Shown: positions 46,801 to 58,110, numbered from the stretch's first letter. The stretch: DNA of 64,000 nt from Anthopleura xanthogrammica (GCA_964019055.1 OZ025219.1:10777987-10841986); one strand, 5' to 3'. Program-made: numbers and translations. Notes: generated by a model not told the origin, from the sequence alone.

Positions 46801-47088
46801 ATGATCTATTTTCCATTCTTCATAAATACTGTCTATTTTGTAAAAAGGGGTGAAAATTGCCTAAAATCTGTCAAAACTTAATGGGCTGTAGGCAATGCTT
46901 TGTACCTGAAAATGGCTGAAACTGAAGGGTTTTTTTAAAGTATAACATTGCCACGAGAAAAGGCCAAAAAAATCTCAAAATTGTTTAAAACAATAGGCTA
47001 TGGTTCATGGCTTTTGGCTGAAGAGGACCAAAATTCACAGTTTTTCTGGGAAATGTGGATGCTCCATTAGATGTGTACCAACTATTTA

Positions 47089-47199
47089 ACAATTAGAAGA
47101 CTCACTCTCGATTTCTATCGGCTGATAGTTGACGAGGGGCTCCGGCCCCGAGTCAACTATCAAAGCCGATAGAAATCGAGAGTGAGTCTTCTAATTGTT
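47089..47199. mobile_element. Near-perfect palindrome / MITE end
   Basis: AATTAGAAGACTCACTCTCG, then ATTTCTATCGGCTGATAGTT on the left, pairs with AACTATCAAAGCCGATAGAA and TCGAGAGTGAGTCTTCTAAT on the right, around GGGGCTCCGGCCCC. A second small palindrome (CTATCTATCGGCTGATAGATAG) lies at about 47308-47330, so the whole 47089-47400 segment may be one foldback element. Confidence 0.75.
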
Positions 47200-47394
47200 T
47201 TAGTAAAAATCTCAACTAAACTATACTATACTAAACTAAACTAAACTTCACAAAAGCGCGAAGGAAAAGCCGCCATTTTTTCAAAACAAGTCCGGCTTTC
47301 TCTACCCACTATCTATCGGCTGATAGATAGTGAGTACGTTAGCCAATCAGAATGCAGGATTTGCAATAGTATAGTAGTAGAATTTTACTAAAAT

Positions 47395-47910
47395 CTAATA
47401 GTAGTATATCTAGAACTTCCTCATACCTTATATCTCATGCTCCATTAGATGTGTACTGACTATAATCTAATAGTAGTATATCTAGAACTTCCTCATACCT
47501 TATATCTCATGCTCCATTAGATGTGTACTGACTATAATCTAACAGTAGTATATCTAGAACTTCCTCATACCTTATATCTCATGCTCTATTAGATGTGTAC
47601 TGACTATAATCTAATAGTAGTATATCTAGAACTTCCTCATACCTTATATTTCATGCTCTATTAGATGTGTACCGACTATAATCTAATAGTAGTATATCTA
47701 GAACTTCCTCATACCTTATATCTCATGCTCTATTAGATGTGTATACTGACTATAATCTAATAGTAGTATATCTAGAACTTCCTCATACCTTATATCTCAT
47801 GCTCTATTAGATGTGTACTGACTATAATCTAATAAGGTATGAGGAAGTTCTAGATATACTACTATTATAGTAGTATATCTAGAACTTCCTCATACCTTAT
47901 ATCTCATGCT
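47395..47910 (+). repeat. About 71-bp tandem repeat with a terminal inverted unit
   Basis: TATCTCATGCTC, ATTAGATGTGTACTGACTAT and GTAGTATATCTAGAACTTCC repeat about seven times. At about 47828-47900 one unit part is inverted (AAGGTATGAGGAAGTTCTAG), making a palindrome of about 35-bp arms. Confidence 0.92.
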
Positions 47911-48343
47911 CCATTTTCATTCCCGGAATGTTCCCCGTTTATAACTGATCTTTCTCCTGAAGAAAGCAAAAAAAACAAACGATTCAGTCAACAACAAAGA
48001 GTACTTAGAAACAAAAGATCTACTATAATATATTACATAAATAAATTATTATTAATTAGAAACCAAAATTTGTTTTTTTCTGTTTTTCTTTTTTAACCCA
48101 AATGATTTATGAATGCATGGGAGAACATTTTTTTCAGTGTTTCAAGTAATATCTCTTAAACGAGAAAATTTATGAATAACTATAATTTGGAGAAGATTAA
48201 TTGGCGTCATTTTTAAAATCAGCAGTTTCAATAAGTGCTCAGTTTCTTACTTTTTAATATTGTTGTAAACTTGGACAGAAGACCTGCCCTTATAGGGTTA
48301 TAGCCATGATTAAGAGAACATATTTTTCGTTCATGAATATGAT

Positions 48344-48472
48344 CTATATGCAAATGCAACTGTTGATGAAACAGTCTAAAGGTTTCATACAACTCGATAT
48401 ACCTTTTTGAAGACACGTTTGCACCGAGGGGTCAAACGCCATCCAATAGTTTGATGTTGACGGTGACATGGC
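48344..48472 (-). CDS. Possible terminal exon of an unrecognised minus-strand gene
   Basis: On the minus strand, ATTTCAG opens a 43-codon frame starting AMSPSTSNYWMAFDPSVQTC and ending ICI-stop, in phase with the donor of the exon at 49739-49902. An alternative is a shorter internal exon ending at CAAAAAG then GTATAT. I recognise no domain; the call is weak. Confidence 0.3.
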   Translation of the reverse strand, partial: AMSPSTSNYWMAFDPSVQTCLQKGISSCMKPLDCFINSCICI

Positions 48473-49738
48473 CTGAAATTATTAGGACATGTTTGTAAAT
48501 GTGTTATATTTTATATTACCAAGTACAATTTTTCTGCATCCAGTTGTAGCTGAAACAGTTAAAATTCAGTACTGAAATTAGAATTAAGTAATTGGAAATC
48601 CATTTTTATATGTCCTATTACCACGCCTGTCCTATCCTCAGCTTGTTTAATAAGTAATGAAAGCTCTTTCATTATAATTACTTATCATAAGCACTTCCAT
48701 TTACCTGTAATAACTCTTTGGAACTGGTAGCCTCGTATTCCAATGGGAGACTCAAGGGTTGCTGACTTTCTAAAGCTAGCGAATCAATAATAACAAGATG
48801 CTGGTGGCAGCGTGCACTGGGTTATCTGAACCGGGTGGGACCAGGGGCAGGGGGGTGGGCAGGGTCGTAGGATGCACTTGACCCACCCTGTGTGGAAAAG
48901 GAGTGATCAATTATAAAATAAGCTAACTGTAATTTGGTTTTTAATATTTCTGATGTATCGTACTGTCGAGGCCCTCGTTTTCTTTTTTCGTCGTTTTTCA
49001 AAAGACAGTCAGAGACTGCCTACTATAAATGTACAGTGAAAGCCATTTTGGAAAAAATTAAATGAAAAACTAAATCATCGAAAATACCTATTTTGGTGAA
49101 GTCCAACTTCCATATCTCCGATTCCAGTCCGAGTTTTATCATACGTAATTAAGTCGCAGACAGAAAGTCGGCAAAGCGAGCTGACGGAGACACGTTTGCT
49201 TGAGGTCAGCATTATCCCGGGGGGGGGGGGGGGGGGACTCCCTTATAAAAGGGGGTGGGGGTCCTCATCAGAAATTTTAAAAATGACCCCTAAGAGGGAC
49301 CTGTATTTTGAGATGATGGGCGTGGCAGTGATGAAATTTCCCCCCTAAGAGGGACCAATCAATAAGTGACACAATCCGAAAATGGGATTAAAATAAAAAT
49401 CAACCCTATAATATATCAACCCTAAAAATCAACCCTATAATAAATAACCCTAACCCTGTATCAGATGCCCGCTAAGGACTGTTAGGTAAGGCCGCAATGA
49501 CCCTCTGGGTAGTATTGCGCAACTTTGCCATTTTGTCGCGAAGGAATCATAAAGAAAAAAAAAACAAAAAAAAACAAAAAAAAACAAAGGTATTTTATGA
49601 CTGGTTTACCACAGGTAACCCAGTAATTATTATAGGTATTTTAAAATTTGTTTAAAATCTATGACCACAGTTTACACTTCCCCAGCAACATATTGTACTT
49701 TATTATTAGTGATGTAAAAAAATTAATTTGTTAATTAC
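48473..49738. other. Noncoding stretch with a G-tract
   Basis: Contains a G homopolymer of about 20 (49218-49237), then CCCTTATAAAAGGGGG, an A-rich AAAAACAAAA run near 49555-49585, and a few CCCTAACCCT words near 49445. No coding signal. Confidence 0.45.
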
Positions 49739-49902
49739 CTTGGCATGCTGGCTGGCTTGACAGGAGCTGTGTTCTAGATGCTCCATCGCTGCTATCTCAT
49801 CTGGTTTTAACTGCTCGAAACCATCTTCAACAGTCTCACTTGCAAATTCCTCATGATCACTGTCATATTCTGAATCTTCTATCATTTCCAACCCACAACG
49901 TT
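49739..49902 (-). CDS. Internal exon of an unrecognised minus-strand gene
   Basis: Acceptor AATTCAG and donor CCAAG/GTAATT on the minus strand bracket an open, strongly acidic frame (CGLEMIEDSEYDSDHEEF, SETVEDGFEQLKPDE, then AAMEHLEHSSCQASQHAK). Composition and borders look like a real exon. Its entry phase does not follow directly from the exon at 50694-50804, so a further exon lies between or the exons belong to different transcripts. No family recognised. Confidence 0.5.
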
Positions 49903-50693
49903 CTGAATTAAAAAGAAGGTGAACTTATGGAATTTATAATTAACATGTTGGGGGGGGGGGGAACCAAATTTACCATTTTAACCCTTTCACTCCTACGGCG
50001 CCCGAAACCGCCCGTAAAAAACGCACCTTAAATGAAAAATTCCAGCTTCAACAATTTTGATCAAGTTGACCTAAATACCAGTCTAAAATTTGAACTAGCA
50101 AACAGAACAATTTTTAAAATCAAAAAACCTGCACAAATGTCCAAAATTATAACGAAAAAAACTTTAAACATTTTTGGAAAACCAAAAACCACTGTTTTTG
50201 ACGTCATTTCCAAAAGCCAAAAATCACGCTTTTTCATTGCATTTTTTTTCATGCAATTTTTATTTCTACTCAAACAATACCCTTACACAGGATAGTTTGG
50301 ACCTAGTACTTGGCTTTTAGTGCTTTATTTTCCATTAATTCCTTCTACATGGCGAGCAACAGCCTTTTTCCTTGACCCATTTCATCGCTTATCGATTTTC
50401 ACTACTCTCTTTCGCAATGCATTCTGGGAAAAATGCGATTTTTTCAACAGGACAGTAGTCCGCCCCCACATTTCAAGCATTTTTTAGAAGTGTCGAGCCA
50501 CTAGGTCCTACTGCCCAAATATCAGCCTCAGAGCATTCTCCACAAGCCAAATATTAAATAAAATCCCTCAGTAGGTCCTGGCTGTTCATTGTTTCAGAGC
50601 TCATAGGATAATCGCACCAAAAATTCTAACTCGTACGAATGTACATGATCTACGAACTTTTGACACATTTAATTAAGTCTCTTGCAAAATTAC
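49903..50693. other. Intron or intergenic sequence, no clear exon
   Basis: Short open frames on both strands at 50032-50295 are Lys/Phe-rich with no splice support. If the flanking minus-strand exons form one gene, a phase-correcting exon may be hidden here. Confidence 0.3.
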
Positions 50694-51842
50694 CTTCATG
50701 GAAACCTGTGAGAAGTTTTCTAGAGCACTCGAGCGTATTCCAAGTGCTTCCACAAACTTCCCATCAGCCGAAACTTTGACTGTTGGATTCTTCCATCTTA
50801 GCACCTACATTAAAAAAGGAAATAATTTTATGTCCAATATTCTTTAATTGTATTGACAATTTCTAAAAAATTCAGAATATCAAGACATTAAACTTGCACA
50901 TAATAATATAGTGTTCACTAATTGTTTTTCCAATTGAGAAATATGACTTAATTGTGTAAATGATTTTAAAAAATCAACCTATAACATACTGGTATTTCAA
51001 AAAAAGGTTGTATAAAGTTGTTGCACATGTTGCATATAACCAAACATGAAATGTAAATGTATGTTGGCATCAAATAAATATATTTGGCTCCATATCGTGA
51101 AGAGTTGCCCATGTACTAGCTCCCTTGAATAGACCTTGTTTTGGCTTGGGAGTAATGTCCCATTTCAGACCACATGTACGTCATTCTATTGAGAATAAGA
51201 TACTTCTCTCCTGCGCGCATGCACAACAGTTAATTCCCAAACAAAGAAATGATACTCTTGGAAATAACGTGGTCTGAAATGGGCAAACATACACCCAAGT
51301 CAAAAAGGTATGTATTCATGATCATAATAATCTAAAATTATATTTTACATTGATGGTCTCCTTCACTTTTGACAGAAGGCTTTTTTCAAGCCTAGTCAAA
51401 ATGTCGTCATCTTGTGGTTTTGGGGGCTCATTTTGCTTTACAACCTCCACAATCACATCAGCAAGATTGCTTTTTGAATTGACTGAGCTGTGAAACTAAA
51501 AATGCATAGTAGGGTTATATGGATATATGTATATTATATATATTCATAAACTGCACAATGTTAAATCTATAAGTCAAGTTGGATGCACATGCAAACATAT
51601 CTTGATTTAATATTTATTTTGTTTATATGCCTCCTTATCTAACCCTAGCCTTTATAGTTTGAATTATTGGTTACATACCAGTGCATAAGAAAATAGCACA
51701 GCAGCCATTCCCTTGTGCCACCTTGGCTGCAATTCTGGTCGGAGTCTTGATAGTATAACATAGATGGTGTCACAGGCATCTTTTGAAAAGCTGTCCCATA
51801 TCTCTTTAAATTGGACAGCCCGAGTGATGCTAGTAGAACTCC
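50694..51842 (-). CDS. Three phase-compatible exons of an unrecognised minus-strand gene
   Basis: Minus-strand exons 51842-51679, 51495-51349 and 50804-50694 have AG acceptors and GT donors and join in one frame for about 140 residues. The first contains FKEIWDSFSKDACDTIYVIL, then RLRPELQPRWHKGMAAVLFS. The second contains NLADVIVEVVKQNEPPK, then DDDILTRLEKSLLSKVKETI. The third contains VLRWKNPTVKVSADGKFVEA. The mixed amphipathic composition and preserved phase support a real protein. The entry phase of the first exon shows that more exons lie at higher coordinates. I recognise no domain. It is the most distal gene candidate before the subtelomere. Confidence 0.5.
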
Positions 51843-52548
51843 CTGTAAAATATTGTTGAATTGTTTTGAGCAGTTTATATATGGATATTTCAATTCCTGT
51901 CAGTTTCTATCTATTATTCAATTCCCTTAGTGACCGGCCACTATTTATAAGGGGGTGGGTGGGGGATTTGTGGGTGTGTGTAAAGTTTTTCCCATGATCC
52001 ACCCCTTAAAGTCTTAAATTCGATTGCTGGCCCACCTCCATAGTATCCCTCTGCCTTTGTTAAAGCTTATTGCTTGGAGCTTATAGATGAACATTTTGGA
52101 TTTAATAAACTTGTCTGATCATTGCATACAATGAGGTTCTTAAAACAATACTTACCCCCTCCCCCACATGACAAGAATTCTATTCATGACCCACCCCCAT
52201 CCACTCCAAAAAATAAACATCTGACTCCCCTCAAAATTCCCCCACCCACTTAATATGCTATATCTTAATTGTTTTCATATCTTATTTTGAGCCACAATGC
52301 TTTTGACGCCTTCTCTGAGTTTCTTCTCGTCATCAGCAGAGAAAACCTCTTCCCCTCTGCTATACTCGATCACTATAACCCAGCCTTCAGTCCTTAAAAG
52401 AACAAAAAATACTATTATTTGAAAGGACAACCAATAGAGTACCGAAGTGATGACGTCATAAAAATGATTTTTGACTGTATTATAATTTCGATCTTCAATT
52501 TATATAGAACATTGAGAAAGATGTTAATTAACACGCCCAATTTCATGG

Positions 52549-53290
52549 GAACGGAGATATGGTGTTTTGAATATATGATTTCCCCATACGAATCACTGTA
52601 TTTCTGGCTTACAGTCAACGAACTTCAGGCATGAACACATTTTTTACGATTATCCAAATAATAAAATAAATATTCATAGATTCAATTGAATATTCGTAGA
52701 TTGAAATGAATATTCATGGATTGAAATGAATAATCGTAGATTCAAATGAGTATTCGTAGATTCAAATGAATAATCGTAGATTCAAATGAATAATCGTAGA
52801 TTCAAATGAATAATCGTAGATTCAAATGAATATTCGTAGATTCAAACGAATATTCGTACATTAAATTGAACATTCGTAGATTAAAAATATCCCAGTCATA
52901 TAGATGTAAGATTTGAAATCGAAAGGAGTTCATTCACCGTTTCCATGTACAGTATGACGTCCGACAATCCGAAGATTCGAATATTTTTTTGAATGTTCAA
53001 ATATTCTTTTGAATATTTGATTGTTCTTTTCAATATTCGATTGTTATTTTGAATATTTGATTATTTTTTTGAATATTCGATTATTACTTTGAATATTCGA
53101 TTATTATTTTGAATATACGATTATTCTTTTGAATATTCGATTATTATTTGTAATCTACAAGTTATGCATTCATGCCTGAAGTTCGTTGACTGTAATTGGT
53201 TCCTAACGTTAGGAACCAAGCTGAAAATACAGTGATTTGTACATGTATGGGGAAATTATATATTCAAAACGCCATACATCTCTGTTGCTT
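52549..53290. mobile_element. Foldback element with subterminal tandem repeats
   Basis: The left arm (GAGATATGGTGTTTTGAATA, ATTTCCCCATAC, then ACAGTCAACGAACTTCAGGC) is inverted at the right (GCCTGAAGTTCGTTGACTGT, then GTATGGGGAAAT and AACGCCATACATCTC). Between the arms lie tandem GTAGATTCAAATGAATATTC-like units (52670-52870) facing GAATATTCGATTATT-like units (52975-53150). This is the layout of a foldback / long-TIR element. No coding capacity. Confidence 0.8.
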
Positions 53291-53499
53291 TTTAACTAAT
53301 TTAAACTTTTTAACTAACTATGATTTCAGCAATTATCTTTGTTTATAAAATAACCTTGCAGACAAACACTGGAAAGTATATTCATTCATATAGGATCCAT
53401 TATTCTGTAAAAGACTATGTGTAACAGCAGCTTATTGACGACGGTCATTCTTAAAGTTTACAGCATCGGAAATTATATTTTGTAATTACCAGTCCTTTA

Positions 53500-53722
53500 T
53501 AACATTCCTTGATATCCTGGATACCCTTGATACCCTCGTAACCCTCGATACCCTTGATACCCTCATAACCCTTGATACCCTCGATACCCTCGTAACCCTT
53601 GATACCCTCGTAACCCTCGATACCCTTGATACCCTCAATACCCTGGTAACCCTTGATACCCTCGTAACCCTTGATACCCTCGATACCCTCGATAGCCCTG
53701 ATATCCCTGATATCCCTGACAG
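53500..53722 (+). repeat. 9-bp minisatellite (GATACCCTC / GTAACCCTT)
   Basis: Degenerate 9-bp units GATACCCTC, GATACCCTT and GTAACCCTC alternate for about 220 bp. Open frames here arise because the period is a multiple of three. Confidence 0.9.
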
Positions 53723-54150
53723 AAGGTGGAAGAACATTTATAGTAAGTGCAATTGAATTTTGGAACAGTCTTAATGCACAGATAAAGAAACAACCGACTG
53801 TAAAGTCTTTTAAAAACGCCCTTCGTCGTAAGTTTCAAGAAGAACAACTAATTTTATCTCATTTTTACCCATAGCTCTGTTTTGTATATTTAATAGTTTT
53901 TAGCTTTTTAATAAGCATTATTGTTATTTTTAATCATTGTAATTTTTTTTTCTTTTATCAACTTACTTCATATTTTTCTAATGATAATGTATATATTGTA
54001 TATATTTTTAATATCGCCATTTTGCCATTTTATGTATATTGTAATTGTATTATAGATTTAGGAGGGCCACAAGTTCATTTAAGTGTGTACGCTATTTAGT
54101 GATACCCTCGTTAAATAAAGTTGTTATTATTATTATTATTATTATTATTA
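53722..54150 (+). mobile_element. 5'-truncated non-LTR retrotransposon (LINE) 3' end
   Basis: The frame TEGGRTFIVSAIEFWNSLNA, then KKQPTVKSFKNALRRKF, ending at a stop near 53874, matches the C-terminal tail common to many LINE reverse transcriptase proteins (FxxxAxxxWNSLP, then SxxxFKxxL). About 240 bp of 3'UTR and a TTATTATTATT microsatellite tail (54120-54150) follow, as in LINE 3' ends. Confidence 0.8.
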
Positions 54151-54221
54151 CCCCTGACACAGTCAACCTCTTGAGCACTGCTACATCACTCGAAAAAAAG
54201 TAATTTTCAAAGGAAGAAAAA

Positions 54222-54715
54222 AAGTAATAACCCACGAACTAAATACGTAGAAGGAAAGAAATAATGTTTACTTTGATATTTGGATAGCTTAATGTAGTAT
54301 AGGAGGTTTTGTTACCAGATAAAAGCGAGTGTTTTCGTACAGGGTGCAGAAAAGACACACTACATTAGTATTAAGAAGCGTAAATAAAATATTTAAGCTA
54401 AAGAAACGCAGTCTGTGGAAAAACTCTTGAGCCTTAAGGGTAAACGAGTAGAATGGCAGCCAAAACAAGGGAATTCATGTGTTTTTTAGCTCGAAAACCC
54501 AACCACGTGCAAATGGTAAGAGAACGACAACAACTACGACGACAAGCTTCCATTTGTAACGAGGAAAAAAGTAATTTTCGAATGAGGAAAAAAGCTGTAA
54601 CCCACGAACTAAATACGCAGAAGGGAAGAAATAGTGTTTACCTCGGTGTTTGGATAGTTTAATTTAGAATAGGAGGTTTTGTTACCTGATAGAAGCGAGT
54701 GTTTCTTTGCAGTCA
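54222..54715 (+). repeat. Two diverged copies of a segment of about 120 bp, 370 bp apart
   Basis: CCCACGAACTAAATACG, GAAATA(A/G)TGTTTAC, TTTGGATAG, ATAGGAGGTTTTGTTACC and AAGCGAGTGTTT appear in the same order at about 54232-54340 and 54601-54705. Some substitutions between copies; no recognised family. Confidence 0.75.
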
Positions 54716-55640
54716 GTCATCAGATTGCCATGAGGTGAGTGAGCGAGACGAAAGACGTGAAGTGTGCTCGGTGTGTGCCTATGATTAGACCCGACAGGCT
54801 TTGCGGTCACTCGCTCGCTAAAATGGGGTATGGAGTAGTGGCAACGAGGGACCTGAGGACATCATGAAGTCCTATGAGGGTTTAAATCCGTGTGAACACG
54901 AAGAACAGTGTTCGCACCTGCTGTTCGTAGGACGGGGAAGGTCGTGAAAGTGAATTTTTTCGGCAAAGATCGGGAGAAAAGTCGGTTCATACCGAAGTGA
55001 ATCGGAGTCCTACGAGTGTAGCAGGGGCCCTCGTTGTCGACCTCGTCTTAGACCAACTTTGTAGAACAATACTAAATTAGTGGAGGAGGGTAGGGGGTAG
55101 CGGCGAGTGGATTGGCTTGTTGGTCAAAGACTTAGTATATATTTTACAGTGCTTGGGATGAGGGTTATTCTACGCGAGTTTACCTTAATGGTGGGAACCC
55201 TGTGGTTGTTCTTACTGCCATCAGTAAGGCCCTGGGGGCGACTTCGGGAGGGGTGGTCTTAGATATATTGCAGTCCTCTATTGCAGGGGTCGTGGACCTG
55301 CTCTTCGATCTAGTCCCTGTTTGTTGTTCTTTTTTCAAGGCAATGAAACAACAGCTACTCCCTATGCAACAATATCCATTTATATACGAGTGAAAACGGC
55401 TCTTTCTAGCAGGCTTTCCAATCAATATGTGTGTGTGCGCGCCAGATCGTGCAGGTACTTCGTGGGTGAACCTACTCTACATCTACAACAAGGATGTTCA
55501 AGTGACACTACAACGACCCTAGAAGACTTGAAGAATAAAAAACAGTTTTGCGTGTCTTCTACTCTGATCAAGACAGGCGGGATGTGGAGAGAACACGAGA
55601 GAACCCTGTACTACAATATCAATACAATATAATATAATAC
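54716..55640. other. Region of unknown content before the subtelomere
   Basis: Moderately GC-rich compared with its neighbours. An open frame at about 55180-55393 on the plus strand (ISKALGATSGGVVLDILQSS) has protein-like composition, but I see no reliable splice sites and an opposing frame is equally open. I do not call a gene. Confidence 0.3.
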
Positions 55641-55659
55641 AATATTATACATGCATTGT

Positions 55660-56385
55660 ATTGCACTTTTACCCTACAATACTATACTATACTATACTGG
55701 AGACTCACTATACTCTACTCTACTGTACTCTACTATACCGTACTCTACTGTACTGTACCTACCCTACAATACTTTACTGTACTCTACTCTACTGTACTCT
55801 ACTGTACCCTACCCTACAATACTTTACTGTACTATACCATACAATACTTTACTGTACTCTACTGTACCCTACAATACTTTACTGTACTCTACTATACTGT
55901 ACTATACTGTACTATACAATACTATACTATACTGTACCATACTATACTATACTATACCATACGTCACTGTACTATACAATACGTCACTGTACGTCACTAT
56001 ACGTCACTCTACGTCACTCTACGTCACAATACGTCACTCTACGTCACTCTACGTCACTCTACTATACTATACGTCACTATACTATACCATACGTCACTCT
56101 ACGTCACTATACGTCACTATACTATACCATACGTCACTGTACGTCACTATACTATACCATAGGTCACTATACGTCACTATACTATACCATACGTCACTAT
56201 ACGTCACTCTACGTCACTATACGTCACAATACGTCACCATACGTCACTATACGTCACAATACGTCACCATACGTCACAATACGTCACCATACGTCACTAT
56301 ACGTCACCATACGTCACTATACGTCACTCTACGTCACTATACGTCACAATACGTCACTATACGTCACTATACTATACCATGAACA
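55660..56385 (+). repeat. TACTATAC / TACGTCACTA minisatellite
   Basis: 55675-55960 is built from 5- and 10-bp units of TACTATACTG / CTACTGTACT type. 55960-56385 is built from 10-bp ACGTCACTAT, ACGTCACTCT and ACGTCACAAT units. All three plus frames are open because the motif lacks stop codons. Each unit of the second half carries TACGTCA. Confidence 0.95.
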
Positions 56386-56389
56386 ACAA

Positions 56390-57290
56390 CAACAGTGGTC
56401 ATAGCAGAAGCACAATGGTCCAAAGGCCTAGGGGTTAGGTTTAGGGAAAGTATTTCTAATGACAACAACAGTGGTTATATCAGAAGCATAGTGGTCCAAA
56501 GGCCCACGGGTTAGGTTTAATGGAAGTATTTGGGTAGACTTTCCAATGACAACAACAACAGTGGTTCATACCACAAGCATAGTGGTCCACAGGCCCACGG
56601 GTTAGGTTTAGGGTTAGAATTTGGGCAGACCTTCTAATGACAACAACCACAACAGAGGTTCATACCACAAGCATGATGGTCCCAAGGCCTACGGGTTAGG
56701 TTTAGGGAAAGTATTTGGGCAGACTTTCTAATGACAACGACAGTTGTCATAGCACAAGCACAATAGAAGAAGGCTTCGTAGGTGAATGGCATTTTCCTCA
56801 GGTTTAAGTAGGTGTAAGTTTCGGGGAATAGACTCCACATCCCTAGGGGTTAGGTTTAGGGAAAGTATTTGGGTAGACTTTCCAATGACAATAACAATGA
56901 CAGTTATCATAGCACAAGTATAGTGGTCCAAAGGCCTACGGGTTAGGTTTAGTGAAAGAATTTGGGTAGACTTTCCAATGACAATAACAATGACAGTTAT
57001 CATAGCACAAGTATAGTGGTCCAAAGGCCCACGGGTTAGGTTTAGGGGAAATATTTGGGCAGACTTCCTTATAATGACAACAACAACGACAATGGTTCAT
57101 ACCACAAGCATAGTGGTCCAAAGGCCCACGGGTTAGGTTTAGGGTAGGTATTTGGGTAGTCTTTCTAATGACAACGACAGGCTTCGTAGGTGAATGGCAT
57201 TTTACTCAGGTTTAATATAAGACAAGGTTCGAGGAATGAAGTCCAGAGGCCCACGGGTTAGGGTTAGGGTAAAGAATTTGGATGGTCTTT
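56390..57290 (+). repeat. Subtelomeric repeat block A (about 100-bp units with GGGTTAGGTTTAGGG)
   Basis: The words AGTGGTCCAAAGGCC, ACGGGTTAGGTTTAGGG, TATTTGGGTAGACTTTCC and AATGACAACAACA recur about eight or nine times with indels. The telomere-like GGTTAGGTTTAGGG core is present in each unit. One further unit is isolated at 58440-58500. Confidence 0.88.
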
Positions 57291-57780
57291 GCAATCGTAT
57301 AACAGTCTTCAATAGAGATGGCAGCACTTCTTTTCAATAAACTTCAGGGTCCAGAGGTTAGGTTTAGGCTAAAGATTTTGGATAGTCTTTGTAATATTAT
57401 AACACAGGCTTCAATAGAGATGGCAGTATGTTCTCTCAATAGCCTTGTCCTATCCTATCAACGAACTTAAAGGCCCTGGGGTTAGGTTTAGGGGGAGGAT
57501 ATGGATAGTCTTTGTAATCCTATAACAGTCTTCAATAAAGATAGTCTTGTCCTATCCTATCAATAAACTTCAAGGCCCTGGGGTTAGGGTTAGGGGAAAG
57601 AGTTGGATAGTCTTTGTAATCTTACAACACAGTCTTCAAAAGAGATGGCAGTATTTTCTCTCAATAGCCTTGTCCTATCCTATCAATAAACTTCAAGGCC
57701 CTGGGGTTAGGTTTAGGGAAAAAAGTTGGATAGTCTTTGTAATCTTAAAACACAGTATTCAGTAAAGATATACCAGTGTT
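57290..57780 (+). repeat. Subtelomeric repeat block B (about 120-bp units)
   Basis: AATAAACTTCAAGGCCCTGG, GGTTAGGTTTAGGG, TTGGATAGTCTTTGTAATC and CAGTCTTCAATAGAGATGGC recur about four times. It is related to block A through the shared GGTTAGGTTTAGGG core. Confidence 0.85.
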
Positions 57781-57849
57781 TTCATAAGGCTCGAGACAAC
57801 AAATTCAAAGTCCCCTAGCTGAGATTAGGCAAAGGCTAAAGTCTTTGCA

Positions 57850-58110
57850 GCAATGGTCTCTGCACCAATAGTCTCTGCAGCAATAGTCTCTGCAGCAACA
57901 GCCTTTACAGCAATAGTCTATGCAGCAAAATAGTCTATGCAGCAATGGTCTCTGCAGCAACAGCCTTTACAGCAATAGTCTATGCAGCAATGGTCTCTGC
58001 AGCAATAGTCTCTGCAGCAATAGTCTACACAGCAACGGTCTCTGCAGCAATGACAGTCTCTGCAGCAATAGTCTCTGCAGCAATGACAGTCTTCAGCAGT
58101 CTCGTAAGCT
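57850..58110 (+). repeat. 15-bp GTCTCTGCAGCAATA minisatellite
   Basis: About 17 units of GTCTCTGCAGCAATA / GTCTATGCAGCAATG, with some units interrupted by GACA. Open frames on both strands are period artefacts. Confidence 0.93.

Larger units (their letters stand above)
31170..46890 (+). repeat. 15.7-kb satellite of about 120-bp units
   Basis: The word GGGCTATAGTCCATGCTTTT recurs about every 118-122 bp for the entire block (about 130 units). Other unit landmarks are CTGAAAATGG, AAGGACCTATTTTCC, CTTCATAAATAATGG and GGGGTGAAAATGGACC. Units fall into variant classes arranged in higher-order repeats (separate entries). Short open frames inside translate the same A/T-rich unit and are not genes. 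Confidence 0.97.

Noticed and set aside
52279..52392. Minus-strand open segment (TEGWVIVIEYSRGEEVFSAD)
   Set aside because: Protein-like and preceded by an AAG acceptor, but it ends in a stop without a good donor and cannot be joined to the exons below 51842. Kept only as a possible fragment.
53486..53737. Minus-strand frame of VSRVTR repeats
   Set aside because: Generated by the 9-bp array. The neighbouring plus-strand LINE tail is the only protein-like sequence.
55651..56404. Three overlapping plus-strand frames rich in Tyr/Thr/Leu
   Set aside because: All three frames are open because the 10-bp unit has no stop codon. Not a gene.
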